A DNA stretch of 56,604 bases from Nitrospira sp. UW-LDO-01 (lineage in GTDB: Bacteria > Nitrospirota > Nitrospiria > Nitrospirales > Nitrospiraceae). Below the pieces are notes generated by a model, which was given only the letters and a program-made list of their open reading frames with translations, did no database searches and was not told where the DNA came from. Positions 45,494-54,570 of this stretch are shown piece by piece. Both the position numbers and the translations under genes were made by a program. Each line of letters begins with the position of its first letter. The stretch's first letter is position 1. The stretch lies in assembly GCA_002254365.1 (NCBI GenBank), contig NIUT01000221.1, forward strand, positions 1-56,604, read 5' to 3'.

Positions 45494-45750
45494 ACAGGCC
45501 TCTCGCACCGGATGAAACCAGACAGACGGTCCTTCGCCTCCTTGGCGAGATCGCGCCGGAAGCGGATCTGTCCCTCGTGAAGGCGGATGTCAGTTTCCGT
45601 GATCAGCTAGATATCGATTCGATGGACTTTTTAAATTTTGTAGTCTCGATCCACAAGACCTTTGGGGTGGAGATCCGGGAAGCCGACTATCCGAAGTACA
45701 GCACACTCAACGGCTGCGTGGAGGAACTATCGGCTAATCGAACGAGATGA
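45490..45750 (+). CDS. Acyl carrier protein
   Basis: 86 residues of the ACP fold with the phosphopantetheine Ser44 in [13 protein letters not shown]. Acidic, with the four-helix pattern [37 protein letters not shown]. It sits between the E2 gene and the DsbD-like gene, with ATGA overlaps at both ends, so it is translated with the dehydrogenase complex. No synthase, ligase or phosphopantetheinyl transferase is next to it. Its acyl partner is unknown. Confidence 0.9.
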   Translation: MNRPLAPDETRQTVLRLLGEIAPEADLSLVKADVSFRDQLDIDSMDFLNFVVSIHKTFGVEIREADYPKYSTLNGCVEELSANRTR

Positions 45751-46946
45751 CCCCCTCTTCCCTTTCTCGCTCGCGAACCGTTGTGTTCCGCCCCCAACGA
45801 GGCATCGGCGAGTACGTCGGCACCATTAGCACATTCATCGTCTTCCTCGTGCTTGTGCTGGGAAGCGGGGTACAGCTCTCAGCTGGCGAGCCCATCCCAG
45901 GTGTTGAAGTCTTCGTCCGCGCCGGTTGTCCTCATTGCGAAGCCGCCAAGATTTTTCTCGCTGAACTTCAGCATGAACAGCCATCGCTTCGGATTGCCAT
46001 CTATGACATCGCGAAAGACTCAGCCGCACGCCAACGGCTTGCGTCACTGGCGGCTGAGCGAGGCATAGCCGACTTCGGCGTCCCTGCCTTTCTGATCGGT
46101 AGGGAACTGATGATCGGGTTCCGCTCGGCGGACACGACCGGAGCAGAGATTCGGGCCTGGCTCGACCGGCGCACGCAGGGTACTGCCGCACCGCCCGTAG
46201 TAGAAGGTATCAAGACCGAGTGGTTCGGCGAGCTTCGATCGAGAGACCTCGGCCTTCCACTGTTCACCATCGCGATAGGATTGCTGGATGGATTCAATCC
46301 TTGCGCGATGTGGGTCCTGCTGTTTCTGTTGTCGTTGCTCGTCAATCTCCAAGACCGGAGAAAGATGGCCCTCATTGCGGGAACTTTCGTCCTCGTCAGC
46401 GGGTTGATTTATTTTGCCTTCATGGCGGCTTGGCTGAATATGTTTCTGCTGATCGGCCTCTCGCGCAGCGTTCAGATCGCGCTAGGAGGCCTCGCCTTGT
46501 TTGTGGGAGTCGTCAATATCAAAGACTTCTTTGCCCTCCACCGTGGGATCTCATTGAGCATTCCTGAATCAGCCAAGCCAGGGTTCTACGCCAGGGTCAG
46601 AGGAATCCTCCAAGCTGAGCACCTCACCGGAGCGATGGTGGGAATTGTCGTCCTCGCCGGGCTCGTCAACATGATCGAGCTGCTTTGCACCGCTGGATTC
46701 CCCGCACTCTATACTCAGATCCTCACGATGCACCAGTTGCCAACCTGGGAATACTATGGTTATCTCGGGTTGTATAACGTCGCCTATATTCTGGATGATA
46801 GCCTCATGGTGACGATTGCGGTGCTCACATTGAGCCGAAGAAAGCTATCGCATTATGCCGGACGTTGGTTGAAACTGACTGCTGGAGCGGTGATGACGAG
46901 CCTCGGCATCGTGTTGATCGTGAAGCCCGAATGGCTGGCGCTTTAG
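45747..46946 (+). CDS. Glutaredoxin domain fused to DsbD/CcdA-like membrane domain
   Basis: 399 residues. After a signal/anchor helix (STFIVFLVLVLGSGV, about 28-42) is a glutaredoxin/thioredoxin-like domain with CPHC at 61-64 and GVPAFLIG near 112. From about 170 there are six membrane helices with the DsbD/CcdA-type signature GFNPCAMWVLLFLLSLLVNL. It would carry reducing power across the membrane to a periplasmic thioredoxin fold. The fusion order (redox domain before helices) is seen in some family members. Connected to ACP by ATGA. Confidence 0.85.
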   Translation: MTPSSLSRSRTVVFRPQRGIGEYVGTISTFIVFLVLVLGSGVQLSAGEPIPGVEVFVRAGCPHCEAAKIFLAELQHEQPSLRIAIYDIAKDSAARQRLASLAAERGIADFGVPAFLIGRELMIGFRSADTTGAEIRAWLDRRTQGTAAPPVVEGIKTEWFGELRSRDLGLPLFTIAIGLLDGFNPCAMWVLLFLLSLLVNLQDRRKMALIAGTFVLVSGLIYFAFMAAWLNMFLLIGLSRSVQIALGGLALFVGVVNIKDFFALHRGISLSIPESAKPGFYARVRGILQAEHLTGAMVGIVVLAGLVNMIELLCTAGFPALYTQILTMHQLPTWEYYGYLGLYNVAYILDDSLMVTIAVLTLSRRKLSHYAGRWLKLTAGAVMTSLGIVLIVKPEWLAL

Positions 46947-46958
46947 TATGGACGTCCA

Positions 46959-49685
46959 ATGAGATCAGTTCGTCCCCTGTACATCCCTCCTCTGGAGGCT
47001 GATCACGCTGAATCCGGCTCGCTCATCATGCGGGATGGATCGACCGCCGCCATCCGACCGGCCGAACCGACCGATGCGACACTGTTGCAACAGTTCGTCA
47101 GCCGCTTGTCACCCGAGTCCAGACGCCACCGGTTCTTTTCGGAGAGCCTACCTCCGGTCGAGGCCGTCGCCAGTTTGTGTCATTCTTCAGATCCCTGTTC
47201 CCAGTTCACATTGATCGTGACACGAATGTGGGAAGGGCAGCAGCACATTATTGCTGCCGGGTCCTACTGGGCGAAGGATGCACAAACAGCCGAGGTGGCA
47301 ATGGCCGTGGATGACGGCTTCCATGGGAAAGGGCTGGGAACGCTGCTGCTCGAACGACTGGCCATCGTCGCCATCCGACACAATTATTCTCACCTGTGGG
47401 CTGTCACTCACGCAGACAATCTGGCTATGCGCGAAGTGTTTCGAGAATCGGGGTTTACATCGCATGAAGCATATGAAGGCGACGACATGGAAGTGGAACT
47501 GTCGTTGATTCCCACGGAAACGACCGTCACTCGCGCCGAGGTCCGAGAACGGCTTGCCACCACCGCGTCGCTCCGACCGTTTTTCCACCCACGCTCTGTG
47601 GCACTGATCGGTGCCTCGCGCGATCCCAAAAGTATCGGCTATCGACTTCTCGATGCACTTCGAGCCAATGAATTTCAGGGCACCATCTATCCGGTCAATC
47701 CAAATGCTTCGGAGATCGCTGGAGTCCCGGTCTATCACTCAGTTCATGCGATTCCTGAACCCATCGATCTCGCCGTTATCGCCGTACCACGGCAAGACGT
47801 CTTATCCGTCGTCGATGAGTGTGCGGGTAAAGATGTTCGGGTATTGGTGGTCATTACGGCAGGCTTTGCCGAAGTAGGAGCTGCCGGAGTGGCACTCCAG
47901 AAACAGCTTCTTGAAAAGATCCGGCAGTACGGGATGCGCATGGTCGGGCCTAATTGCTTTGGGATCTTGAACACAGCCCCCGATGTACAATTGAACGCGA
48001 CCTTCACCACGCTGTTTCCCCCACGAGGTCGTGCCGCTATGTCGTCACAGAGCGGCGCCATCGGGATTGCGACTCTTGCCGGCGCACGGCGGTTCCACTT
48101 GGGTATCTCGTCTTTCGTGAGTGTGGGAAACAAGGCCGATGTGTCCACCAACGATCTGTTGCAGTATTGGGAGGAAGACTCATCCACGAATGTCATCCTG
48201 CTCTATGTCGAGTCCCTCGGCAATCCTCGCAAATTCGCCCGCATCGCGCGGCGCGTGAGCCGTCGCAAACCGATCGTTGCGGTCAAAGCGGGACGATCAC
48301 AATCAGGGCGACGGGCGGCCAGTTCTCACACCGCGGCTCTTGCAGCCAGCGATGTGGCCGTCGACGCGTTGTTCCATCAAGCCGGTGTCATTCGCGCGGA
48401 ATCGCTCGAAGACTTGTTGGCGCTGGCCGCCGGTCTCTCGAATCAACCCTTCCCACTAGGCCGGCGGGTGGGAATTATTACGAATGCAGGAGGGCCGGCC
48501 GTTCTCTGTACTGATGCGTGCGAGGAATACGAATTAGTGGTTCCGGAATTATCCGCCTCAACCAAGTCAACGCTTGCTTCCTTTCTCCCGTTGGCCGCCG
48601 CTCTGAGCAATCCCGTCGATTTGATTGCTTCGGCGACCGCGGATCAGTACGCCAAGGCGATCGAAACACTTCTCTCGGCGAATGAGGTCGACGCATTGAT
48701 CATTCTCTATATGGCTGTGACGGTGACAGACACAACCGATATTGCTCGTGGCATCATGACCGGAATCGAAAGCGGTCGGAACGCGGGTGCCAAAACCAAG
48801 CCGGTGCTCATCGGCTGGATGGCTGAAGGCGATCGGAACCGTACGTTTCAGTTTCAAGAAGAAACCATCCCCGCCTACCACTTGCCGGAGACTCCGGCCC
48901 TGGTTCTCAGTAAAGCGGCGACCTATGCGGAGTGGCGACAACAGCCCGCTGGCATGGTTCCCGACTTCGACGACCTCGATCTTGCCGCCGCACGAACGAC
49001 TTGTGCCACTGCATTAGCGCAACGCGGCTCCGGCTGGTTGACGACCGAAGAAACTCGGCACGTTCTGAGAGCGATGAGGCTTCCGGTTCAGGCCGGTGGA
49101 GTGGCGAAGACAGCTGATGAGGCCGCCGCCTTGGCGAGCCAAGTCACCTACCCAGTCGTCGTCAAACTGGCCTCGCATCAGATCGTGCACAAAACCGAGA
49201 TCGACGGGGTGCACCTGAATCTCAAGGACGAGCAGGCGGTTCGAGAAGCATTCGAGTCAATCAGAACAAAACTCGTTGAGTGCAGTCAACTCGACGCCAT
49301 GGAAGGCGTTCTTGTGCAGCCGATGGTAACCGGCGGCGTGGAGGTCATGATCGGAGTCACAGATGATGCCCTATTCGGTCCGTTGATTGCCTTCGGCCTC
49401 GGCGGGATTCACGTCGAGATACTTGGCGATGTGCAGTTCCGCATCACTCCGCTTACGAACTTTGATGCGGCCGATATGATCCGGAAAATCAAAGGCTACC
49501 GCTTGCTTACCGGCTATCGAGGACATCCATCGGCCGATCTGGAGGCCCTTGAAGAAACCCTGCTGCGGGTGTCTCGTCTTGTCGAGGAAGTTCCTGAGAT
49601 CAGCGAACTGGACCTTAATCCGATCTTCGCACTCCCTCCAGGCCACGGCTGTCGTATCGTGGATGCAAGGATTCGAATAGGATAG
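46959..49685 (+). CDS. Pat-like GNAT / ADP-forming acyl-CoA synthetase fusion
   Basis: 908 residues. An N-terminal GNAT domain (about 25-180) has the acetyl-CoA loop FHGKGLGTLLLERLA. Then follow the CoA-binding domain (PRSVALIGASRDPKSIGY, about 210-330), the ligase CoA domain (FVSVGNKADVSTNDLLQYW, about 350-470, with SSHTAALA and His457) and a C-terminal ATP-grasp domain (about 680-905, VVVKLASHQIVHKTEIDGV and FGLGGIHVEILGDVQFRITPL). Family Pat/AcuA proteins acetylate and inactivate AMP-forming acyl-CoA synthetases; here the GNAT is N-terminal. The retained His hints that an ADP-forming synthetase activity may be possible. A remnant of a copy of its 3' end lies at 50478. Confidence 0.85.
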   Translation: MRSVRPLYIPPLEADHAESGSLIMRDGSTAAIRPAEPTDATLLQQFVSRLSPESRRHRFFSESLPPVEAVASLCHSSDPCSQFTLIVTRMWEGQQHIIAAGSYWAKDAQTAEVAMAVDDGFHGKGLGTLLLERLAIVAIRHNYSHLWAVTHADNLAMREVFRESGFTSHEAYEGDDMEVELSLIPTETTVTRAEVRERLATTASLRPFFHPRSVALIGASRDPKSIGYRLLDALRANEFQGTIYPVNPNASEIAGVPVYHSVHAIPEPIDLAVIAVPRQDVLSVVDECAGKDVRVLVVITAGFAEVGAAGVALQKQLLEKIRQYGMRMVGPNCFGILNTAPDVQLNATFTTLFPPRGRAAMSSQSGAIGIATLAGARRFHLGISSFVSVGNKADVSTNDLLQYWEEDSSTNVILLYVESLGNPRKFARIARRVSRRKPIVAVKAGRSQSGRRAASSHTAALAASDVAVDALFHQAGVIRAESLEDLLALAAGLSNQPFPLGRRVGIITNAGGPAVLCTDACEEYELVVPELSASTKSTLASFLPLAAALSNPVDLIASATADQYAKAIETLLSANEVDALIILYMAVTVTDTTDIARGIMTGIESGRNAGAKTKPVLIGWMAEGDRNRTFQFQEETIPAYHLPETPALVLSKAATYAEWRQQPAGMVPDFDDLDLAAARTTCATALAQRGSGWLTTEETRHVLRAMRLPVQAGGVAKTADEAAALASQVTYPVVVKLASHQIVHKTEIDGVHLNLKDEQAVREAFESIRTKLVECSQLDAMEGVLVQPMVTGGVEVMIGVTDDALFGPLIAFGLGGIHVEILGDVQFRITPLTNFDAADMIRKIKGYRLLTGYRGHPSADLEALEETLLRVSRLVEEVPEISELDLNPIFALPPGHGCRIVDARIRIG

Positions 49686-49735
49686 GGCAGCCCTTTACTC
49701 TCAATTCAACCAACTGTGTCGTGCTGGAAGCTTGG

Positions 49736-50128
49736 TCAGGCTGAAGTGCGAAGGGGCTCAAGGCGGTGTATTTCGCTTGCCTTCGATCCCTGCATTGCGT
49801 GCCAGAGGTCCCAGTCCACCTGTAACCCCAACCAGAAGTCAGCTGACATCCCCAGGACCTGCGCCAACCGAAGCGCCGTATCAGATGTGATCGCGCGCTT
49901 CCCTCGGATGATTTCATTGAGCCGAGGAAAAGAGATGCCCAGGCGAATCGCCAGTTCCGATTGGGTTATGCCCAGAGGCTTGACGAACTCCTCCAGCAGC
50001 ATTTCGCCCGGACGTGTGGGTGGCCGCCGACGAGGCAGCCGACGTCCGACAAGGGCTCGTGAACGTCCCTGCGAGACGGTGGTCCCTGGCCTCTTAGTGA
50101 TAATCCGTGATCTCAACCTCGTAGACAT
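49736..50128 (-). CDS. higA: HigA-type XRE antitoxin
   Basis: 130 residues. The start at 50128 (GGGAGGCTGGAG before the ATG) overlaps the end of the toxin gene by 35 bases. The N-terminal 40 residues are basic and Arg-rich, then the family core PTRPGEMLLEEFVKPLG, helix-turn-helix QSELAIRLGISFPRLNEIIRG and ALRLAQVLGMSADFWLGLQ. Represses and neutralises the upstream HigB. Minus-strand module inside otherwise plus-strand territory. Confidence 0.88.
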   Translation of the reverse strand: MSTRLRSRIITKRPGTTVSQGRSRALVGRRLPRRRPPTRPGEMLLEEFVKPLGITQSELAIRLGISFPRLNEIIRGKRAITSDTALRLAQVLGMSADFWLGLQVDWDLWHAMQGSKASEIHRLEPLRTSA

Positions 50129-50396
50129 CTCCAGCCTCCCATCGAAAACAGACTCGGTATTGATCGTTGATTCTAATGCTGTGCTGCCCGTTCCGGTCGG
50201 CCCGCAATCGTTCGAGGCGATTTCCTGGTGGAACCGAAAGCTCAGCAAGATCCTTCACGCGATTAATCTGGTCAAGCTTCCTTCTGGCCACGTTCCACAG
50301 ATTGCGGGGACAGGTTTTTCTGGCTATCTCGGAATCGATGCCGTCAAATATTGCCTCGGTGCCTCGATTTCCGAACGAACGTATCACGGGCTCCAT
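50094..50396 (-). CDS. higB: HigB-type RelE-family toxin
   Basis: About 100 residues (start at ATG 50396; a TTG 27 bases earlier is possible). RelE fold with FGNRGTEAIFDGIDS, RRKLDQINRVKDLAEL, NRLERLRADRNGQHSIRINDQYRVCFRW and the DYH end, which carries catalytic/RNA-binding residues. It precedes higA as usual. The module sits between the intact pat-like gene and a decayed copy of its 3' end. Confidence 0.88.
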   Translation of the reverse strand: MEPVIRSFGNRGTEAIFDGIDSEIARKTCPRNLWNVARRKLDQINRVKDLAELSVPPGNRLERLRADRNGQHSIRINDQYRVCFRWEAGDVYEVEITDYH

Positions 50397-50477
50397 TATA
50401 ACGGTACCCGTAATAGGCCTCAATAGTCGTCACTGATAGGTCGAGATTCGCGTTAGTGCAATGGAAGCCGTGGTTAG

Positions 50478-50654
50478 CTAGCCGCCGACGTGCGGACGAT
50501 TGAGGAAGTCTTATTGCAGGAGTCCCGTCTTATCGAAGAAGTTCACGAGATTAGCCAACTTGATCTGATTCCGATCTTGGCCCTCCCGCCAGGCCAAGGC
50601 TGCTGGATCGTGGATGAGAGGATACGGATTGAACCCACACGGCCTGCGGTTTAA
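50478..50654 (+). pseudogene. Remnant of the 3' end of the pat-like gene
   Basis: The plus-strand frame from 50478 to TAA at 50652-50654 reads ADVRTIEEVLLQESRLIEEV, then HEISQLDLIPILALPPGQGC and WIVDERIRIEPTRPAV. It aligns with the last 50 or so residues of the ATP-grasp domain of the gene at 46959 (ADLEALEETLLRVSRLVEEV, PEISELDLNPIFALPPGHGC, RIVDARIRIG). Upstream of 50478 there is a stop in this frame and no further similarity. About two-thirds of the residues are shared, so it is an old duplicate or comes from a relative. Confidence 0.8.
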
Positions 50655-51153
50655 GAATGTGAAGAACTGATATTGAAAAGGCTCGTTGTTTAAATAGTTT
50701 CCCTTCCCTGTCGGAATACTGGGACTTAAGAACATCCCCGCAGCTCTATTGATTGCAGAGGTTCTCATGGATTCGAACAACTTTTTCGGCGCTTCTGGGT
50801 TTCCCGTGGGTAGAGTGAAGGGGTAGCATGGTGACCTTACAAGGAGGGCGCCATGCAAGACACCGCACTCTATCAATATCTGCTGGGCCTGGAGTCGCCG
50901 TGGACCGTGAGCCGGGTGAACCTGGAGGTGGCCGGGCAACGCGTGGACGTATGGGCCGAACACCCGGAGGACGCGACATGGACGTGTCCGCACTGCGCGG
51001 AGACGTTGCCGCTCTATGACCATGCTGAGGAACGGACCTGGCGGCACTTTGTCAGCGCCGATGCTATAAGTCCTACAATCACCGAACTGAGAAGTTCTCT
51101 GAACACCGAGTCACAATGTCTCTTCACCGCTCATCACGACGGAGGAGGGACGG

Positions 51154-52332
51154 ATGCTGCGAAAGGAGGACTTCATGATGATTCAGGCATTGGCTCAACG
51201 TGGGCTCTATCTCTGTGACATTGCGACACAGGTGGGCGTGCATCCTCGAACCGTGCGGCGCGCACTGGCCCGCGGCGGGGCGCCAGCCCCGCGACCGAGC
51301 CGCCGGGGCAGTCGGCTGGATCCCTATCGAGCCGACATCGACCGGCTGTTAGCGGAGAACGTCTGGAATGCGGTGGTGATCTTTCGGGAGCTCCAGGCCA
51401 AGGGGTACACGGGGCGACTCTCGATTCTGCGGGACTACATCCGACCGAAACGCGCCCTGCGGGTGCGTCGGGCGACGGTGCGCTTTGAAACGGCGCCCGG
51501 CCACCAACTGCAGAGCGATTGGGCCGAACAGCGGACGCAGATTGCCGGGGCCGAAACCACTGTCCACTTCATTGTGAACACGCTGGGCTTCTCGCGGCGA
51601 TTCCACTTCTGGTGCACGGACCGTGAGGACGCCGAGCACACCTATGACGGACTGATCCGCAGCGTTGAGTGGTTTGCAGGCGTCCCCGCCGAAGTGTTGG
51701 TGGACAACCAGAAAGCGGCGGTGCTCGCTCATCCACGAGGTGGCCCGGCTCGCTTCCATCCCCGGTTTGTGGATCTGGCGGGCCACTATGGGTTTGTCCC
51801 GCGCGCCTGCCAGCCTGCCCGAGCACAAACCAAGGGCAAAGATGAGCGGATGGTCGGCTACATCAAGCACCACTTCTTTGTCCGGTATCGTGCCTTTGAG
51901 AGCTGGGCGCATCTCAATCAACTTGCCGAGCAGTGGTTGCGGGAGGAGGCCGACCAACGGCGACATGGGACCGTGCAGGAGCTCGTGGCTGAGCGGTTCG
52001 CCCGCGAGGCACCGGCCTTACGCCCCTTGCCAGCCACACGCTACGATACGGCCTACCGAGAAATCCGGCAGGTCAGCTGGGATGCCTACATCGAGGTCCG
52101 TGGCCGCCGGTATAGCGTCCCGGCTGACTTGGCGGGTCAAACGGTCCAGATCCGACTGACGCTGGCAAACGAGTTGGCTGTCTATCACGACGAGCACCTC
52201 GTGGCCACCCATTGCGTGGTGCCCGGAGCACCTGGCTGGGTCACGGTTCCATCTCACCACGCCGCCCTGTGGGCCCAGACGCTGGCGGTAGAGCAGCGGC
52301 CGTTGGCGGTCTACGAGGAGGTGGGGGCATGA
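51154..52332 (+). CDS. istA: IS21-type transposase IstA
   Basis: 392 residues. N-terminal MLRKEDFMMIQALAQRGLYLCDIATQVGVHPRTVRRALARG (shortened to the pieces LRKEDFMMIQAL and HPRTVRRAL) is an HTH region, followed by the integrase-type catalytic core with DWAEQRTQIAG (first Asp), VLVDNQKAAV (second Asp) and CQPARAQTKGKDERMVGYIK (Glu). Both ATGs (51154 and 51175) have ribosome-binding sites; the longer form matches the family N-terminus. Ends with an ATGA overlap to istB. Confidence 0.93.
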   Translation: MLRKEDFMMIQALAQRGLYLCDIATQVGVHPRTVRRALARGGAPAPRPSRRGSRLDPYRADIDRLLAENVWNAVVIFRELQAKGYTGRLSILRDYIRPKRALRVRRATVRFETAPGHQLQSDWAEQRTQIAGAETTVHFIVNTLGFSRRFHFWCTDREDAEHTYDGLIRSVEWFAGVPAEVLVDNQKAAVLAHPRGGPARFHPRFVDLAGHYGFVPRACQPARAQTKGKDERMVGYIKHHFFVRYRAFESWAHLNQLAEQWLREEADQRRHGTVQELVAERFAREAPALRPLPATRYDTAYREIRQVSWDAYIEVRGRRYSVPADLAGQTVQIRLTLANELAVYHDEHLVATHCVVPGAPGWVTVPSHHAALWAQTLAVEQRPLAVYEEVGA

Positions 52333-53120
52333 TGGAACTCAGCGTTCTCCTCGAACGGCTGAAGTTAGACCACCTGCTCACCCAACTCGATGGCGTCTGT
52401 GAGCAGGCGGCCAAAAGCGATTTGAATTACCAAGGGTTTCTGGCTCGAGCCCTCGAAGCAGAGTGGCGCGGGCGTCAGCAACGGGGGATCGACCTCCGGC
52501 TGCGGATGGCCAGGTTTCCATGGCTCAAAACCCTGGAGCAGTTCGACTTCGAGTGCCAGCCCTCCCTTGATCGTAAGGTCATGCGGGAACTGGCGGGACT
52601 CAGCTTCGTCGAGCGTGCGGAGAATGTTGTCCTGCTCGGCCCACCGGGTGTGGGCAAGACGCATCTGGCGATTGCCCTGGGCATCAAAACCGTCGAGGCC
52701 GGTTCATCCGTGCTGTTTCTGACGTTGGAGACGCTGATGAGTCGGCTGATCCGAGCCCGGCAGGAGAATCGGCTGGAGCGCATGCTGCAGCAACTGACGT
52801 ATCCCCGTCTCCTGATTCTCGATGAGCTGGGCTATCTGCCACTCTCGCGGGAGGAGGCCAGTCTATTCTTCCGATTGCTGGTCCGCCGCTATGAACGTGG
52901 GAGTTTGATTGTGACCAGCAACAAGAGCTTCGCGGACTGGGGTGAGGTCTTCAATGATCCAGTCCTGGCCACGGCGATCTTGGATCGGCTCCTGCATCAT
53001 GCGACAACACTCAACATCAAGGGCGAGAGTTACCGGCTTCGGGAAAAGAGAAAGGCTGGGCTCTTCGGCCGCCGACCGGTCGCCGAACTCGGGGAGGGCA
53101 CGACGGATGTGGCAATCTGA
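52329..53120 (+). CDS. istB: IS21 transposition helper ATPase IstB
   Basis: 263 residues of the AAA+ IstB/DnaC-like type: Walker A GPPGVGKTH, Walker B LLILDELGYLP, sensor SNKSFADWG and C-terminal LLHHATTLNIKGESYRLREKRKAG. Starts at ATG 52329 (ATGATG), overlapping the istA stop. Acts with IstA in target selection and immunity. No truncation. Confidence 0.93.
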   Translation: MMELSVLLERLKLDHLLTQLDGVCEQAAKSDLNYQGFLARALEAEWRGRQQRGIDLRLRMARFPWLKTLEQFDFECQPSLDRKVMRELAGLSFVERAENVVLLGPPGVGKTHLAIALGIKTVEAGSSVLFLTLETLMSRLIRARQENRLERMLQQLTYPRLLILDELGYLPLSREEASLFFRLLVRRYERGSLIVTSNKSFADWGEVFNDPVLATAILDRLLHHATTLNIKGESYRLREKRKAGLFGRRPVAELGEGTTDVAI

Positions 53121-54249
53121 CCCGACCGACTGGACAATCTCATCGGTGAAAAGCGGACATCTCAGATCGGTGATTTGTGGACAACCAACTTCGGTCTTGA
53201 CACACTTGGATAGTTGCCAGTTCCAGACATACCTGCATGCGAGAATTCTCCGCGTTGCCTGCAACGAACATGGCGTCGTACAGGTCCTGGTGCCGTGGGC
53301 GGAGCCGCGGTCGCGGTTCACACTGCTGTTCGAGCGTCTGGCCATCGACGTGCTGCGTCAATGCGACGTCAGCGGGGCCACGCGGATCTTGCGGATCAGC
53401 TGGGATGAAGCGTGGGGGGTGCTGCAACGGGCGGTTATGCGTGGTCGCGCACGCAAGCAGGCGCGGGTCGTGCGCCGGATCGGCGTCGACGAGAAGGCGG
53501 TGGCCATGGACATGTGGGAGCCCTACATCCAGGCGACACGGGCGCAGGTGCCCGAGGCGGACGACAAGATTGTCTTCGACCGCTTCCATGTCATGGGGCA
53601 TGTTGGCAACGCGGTGGACACGGTGCGCAAGCAGGAGCATCGAGCGCTGTTGGCGGTGGGCGACGAGACGCTCAAGGGCAGTAAATACTTGTGGCTCTAC
53701 AGCCGGGAGAACGTGCCAGAGCGGCGGCGTGACGAGCTTGAGATGCTGAGACGCCAGGAGTTGAAAGTCGGGCGGGCGTGGGCCATCAAAGAGGCATTGC
53801 GTCGTCTGTGGCACTACCGCTATCCGGCATCAGGCTGGAAGTTCTGGAAGCGGTGGTACTTCTGGGCCACGCACAGCCGGCTGGAACCGATTCGCAAGGC
53901 GGCCGAGACGATTCGTCGACACATTGACAACATCCTGACCTACTACCAGCATCCGGTCACCAACGCGATGAGCGAAGGACTCAACAGCCAGATTCAAACG
54001 ATCAAGAGCATGGCCTGCGGCTTCCGCAATATCGAGCACTTCAAAACGGCGATCTACTTCCACTGCGGCGGGCTTGATCTGTACCCATGCTAAACCCGGA
54101 AGCTCCAGTCTTACTCACGATACCTTCATAGCATCCAGCCATCATGCTGCAGACTCGACCCACACTTTCCGTCCAACCCTCGCCTCTAGCGTGATCAGCA
54201 TCTCCCGGCTGAACCTGTCCCAGTTGCCACGCACTGTAAGAAAGACGCT

Positions 54250-54570
54250 CTACCCAGCCAAGTCGAATGCCACCACTTTGCGTTCCACCGCCGTGCCAAC
54301 TGTCCGGCGTGCAGCTTCCAACTCATATCGCTGCTGCAGGTTCATCCAGAATTCGGGTGTGGTGGAAAAGCACCGTGCTAGCCGTAAGGCTGTATCTGCA
54401 CTGATACCACGACGTTTGTTCGCAATCTCGTTGACCCGCGCAGTCGTCACGCCAAGCCGTTGAGCAAGAGCATTAGCGGATAAATTCAGCGGCTTCATAA
54501 AATCTTCCCGCAAGATTTCTGCCGGATGGATAGGTGGCAATAGTTTCTTGCGCATGGCCGATCTCTTCAT
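54250..54570 (-). CDS. Orphan HigA-type XRE antitoxin
   Basis: About 106 residues. The start at 54570 overlaps the stop of the preceding CopG-like gene (ATGA). Core PPIHPAEILREDFMKPLNL, helix-turn-helix ANALAQRLGVTTARVNEIANK, ISADTALRLARCFSTTPEFW. No HigB-like toxin is adjacent; upstream is another antitoxin. It may be a solo regulator or the survivor of a lost module. Confidence 0.8.
   Translation of the reverse strand: MKRSAMRKKLLPPIHPAEILREDFMKPLNLSANALAQRLGVTTARVNEIANKRRGISADTALRLARCFSTTPEFWMNLQQRYELEAARRTVGTAVERKVVAFDLAG

Larger units (their letters stand above)
51050..53202 (+). mobile_element. IS21-family insertion sequence (apparently intact)
   Basis: The ends are TGTCAGCGCC... and ...GGTCTTGACA. 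The left first 45 bases and the reverse complement of the right end agree at about 33 positions (TGTCA, CCGA, GTCC and AATCACCGA stretches shared). The five-base target duplication CACTT flanks it (51045-51049 and 53203-53207). It carries both istA and istB with complete frames, so it may still be mobile. Confidence 0.88.
50853..54093 (+). pseudogene. ISL3-family transposase split by IS21 insertion
   Basis: The N-terminal piece (50853-51049) starts after AAGGAGGGCGCC and contains the zinc-finger pair CPHC, ending RTWRHL in the restored frame. The C-terminal piece (53208-54093) starts DSCQFQTYLHARI and contains the DDE catalytic pieces (RIGVDEKAVAMDMW, IVFDRFHVMGH, and the C-terminal YYQHPVTNAMSEGLNSQIQT with the last Glu). 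Joining at the CACTT duplication restores one frame exactly, so the gene is disrupted only by the insertion. ISL3 transposases bind the inverted repeats and move the element by cut and paste. Confidence 0.85.
50788..54106 (+). mobile_element. ISL3-family insertion sequence, interrupted by an IS21-type element
   Basis: Terminal inverted repeats are visible: GGCGCTTCTGGGTTTCCCGT at 50788 and on, and the reverse complement of the right end (54082-54106) reads GGAGCTTCCGGGTTTAGCAT; 20 of 25 positions match. Without the inserted 2153 bases and one 5-base duplication the element is about 1160 bases. The transposase gene spans it and overlaps the right repeat. No convincing 8-base target duplication is visible at its ends. 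Confidence 0.75.

Noticed and set aside
50780-54114. An 8-base target duplication around the ISL3 element
   Set aside because: The bases outside the two inverted repeats (ACTTTTTC and AGTCTTAC) do not match.
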